A DNA stretch of 64,000 bases from Arenimonas sp. (GTDB lineage Bacteria > Pseudomonadota > Alphaproteobacteria > Rhizobiales > Rhizobiaceae): the NCBI GenBank assembly GCA_019459145.1, contig JAIBEK010000047.1, positions 1-64,000 of the forward strand. The letters run 5' to 3'. Every line of letters starts with the position of its first letter. Position 1 is the first letter of the stretch. The translations under genes and the position numbers were made by a program. The notes under the pieces were generated by a model. It was given only the letters and a program-made list of their open reading frames with translations, had not been told where the DNA came from and searched no databases. Shown here piece after piece: positions 63,576-64,000 of the stretch.

Positions 63576-64000
63576 TCAGAACGCCTTCGCTGCGTCTAAA
63601 ACCCGCATCTGCACGCGGCGTGTTCCCTGCCAGTGATCGGCGCTCAGCGTTCCGGCAACGTGGACCTGCGTGCCCCGACCGTTGAGCAGGAAATCGCCGA
63701 GCGCCGTCTCGGCGGCGCGAAAGGCGATGCCTTCCAGCCGCGTGCCGTCGGCCGCCTCGAGCGTGATCTTCACATGGGTCGTTCCAACCGGCCGGGCATC
63801 CCGCAGGCGATGGGCGGGCACGGCAAAGATCGGTTGCGGATGGCCGGAGCCGAATGGGCCGGCCGCCTCCAGCTGATCGATCAGCGCGATGGTCGCGCCC
63901 GATGCGCCGAGCGCACCGTCGATCTTCAGCGTCTGGTTGGCGGCAAGCGCCCCCACCTGTTCGGCGGAGGCCTCGTCGAAGAAGGTCCGCAGACGCCCGA
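63576..64000 (-). CDS. recJ: RecJ single-strand exonuclease, C-terminal part (truncated by window)
   Basis: The last 141 or so codons are present; the gene continues beyond the right edge. The segment LEAAGPFGSGHPQPIFAVPA followed by THVKITLEAADGTRLEGIAF is the C-terminal OB-like domain of RecJ. RecJ degrades single-stranded DNA 5' to 3' in recombination and repair; its catalytic DHH domain is outside the window. No alternative family fits as well. Confidence 0.85.
   Translation of the reverse strand, partial: GRLRTFFDEASAEQVGALAANQTLKIDGALGASGATIALIDQLEAAGPFGSGHPQPIFAVPAHRLRDARPVGTTHVKITLEAADGTRLEGIAFRAAETALGDFLLNGRGTQVHVAGTLSADHWQGTRRVQMRVLDAAKAF

Overview
The window is a GC-rich chromosomal segment from an alphaproteobacterium, almost certainly a member of the Rhizobiaceae (Rhizobium/Agrobacterium/Shinella-like). 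The evidence is gene content and order: a sufS2-B-C-D-S1-X-A operon, a znuA / znuC-znuB-zur zinc locus, the rpsB-tsf-pyrH-frr-uppS-cdsA-rseP-bamA-lpxD-fabZ-lpxA-lpxI-lpxB envelope supercluster, clpS-clpA next to a phasin, metC divergent from an aapJQMP amino-acid ABC operon, a rhizobial-type palindromic intergenic repeat, and IRO- and ICE-like iron operators. No phage, insertion sequence, CRISPR array or rRNA is visible; almost everything is core genome.

Layout. 0-3 kb: small exported proteins, an isolated miniature flagellar-rod-like protein, and an Lrp/AsnC regulator with a LysE exporter. 3-10.4 kb: the suf iron-sulfur operon on the minus strand, containing a 54-residue membrane protein coupled to sufB; its upstream region carries a TGA-N9-TCA dyad (RirA type) and an Irr/ICE-type box. 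10.4-19.3 kb: alpha/beta hydrolase, patatin, anmK, tyrS, a periplasmic transglutaminase-like peptidase, a SPOR-domain D,D-carboxypeptidase and a gamma-type carbonic anhydrase. 19.3-24 kb: zinc homeostasis, with three similar 13-bp dyads that look like Zur boxes in front of znuC, znuA and a COG0523 GTPase. 24-37.2 kb: translation, lipid A and outer-membrane biogenesis on the minus strand, densely packed with ATGA overlaps. 37.4-43.5 kb: an EipB-like envelope protein, RidA, a glycerophosphodiesterase, a FemAB-like GNAT protein, a HIT protein, a DUF1989 protein and AzlCD. 43.8-53.1 kb: ClpA/ClpS, phasin, DUF3126, cysE, a degenerate crotonase, an alpha/beta hydrolase, an NDUFS6-like zinc protein, an FAD monooxygenase and metC. 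53.5-57.8 kb: aapJQMP. 57.9-64 kb: a degenerate nuclease-fold protein, an NDUFS4 homologue, small exported proteins, a two-domain cold-shock protein, glyoxalase I, a lipoprotein, tRNA-Arg(TCT), tRNA-Pro(TGG), two tRNA-Glu(TTC) copies and the C-terminal end of recJ.

Functionally the window links metal supply (zinc uptake, Fe-S assembly), envelope construction and protein quality control. I did not find a clearly new multigene system. The least explained items are the tiny membrane protein inside the suf operon, the mini-rod protein, the long histidine tail on ZnuC, and three enzyme-fold proteins whose catalytic residues appear to be missing. Motif and alignment statements were made by eye; starts were chosen from Shine-Dalgarno spacing and family length.
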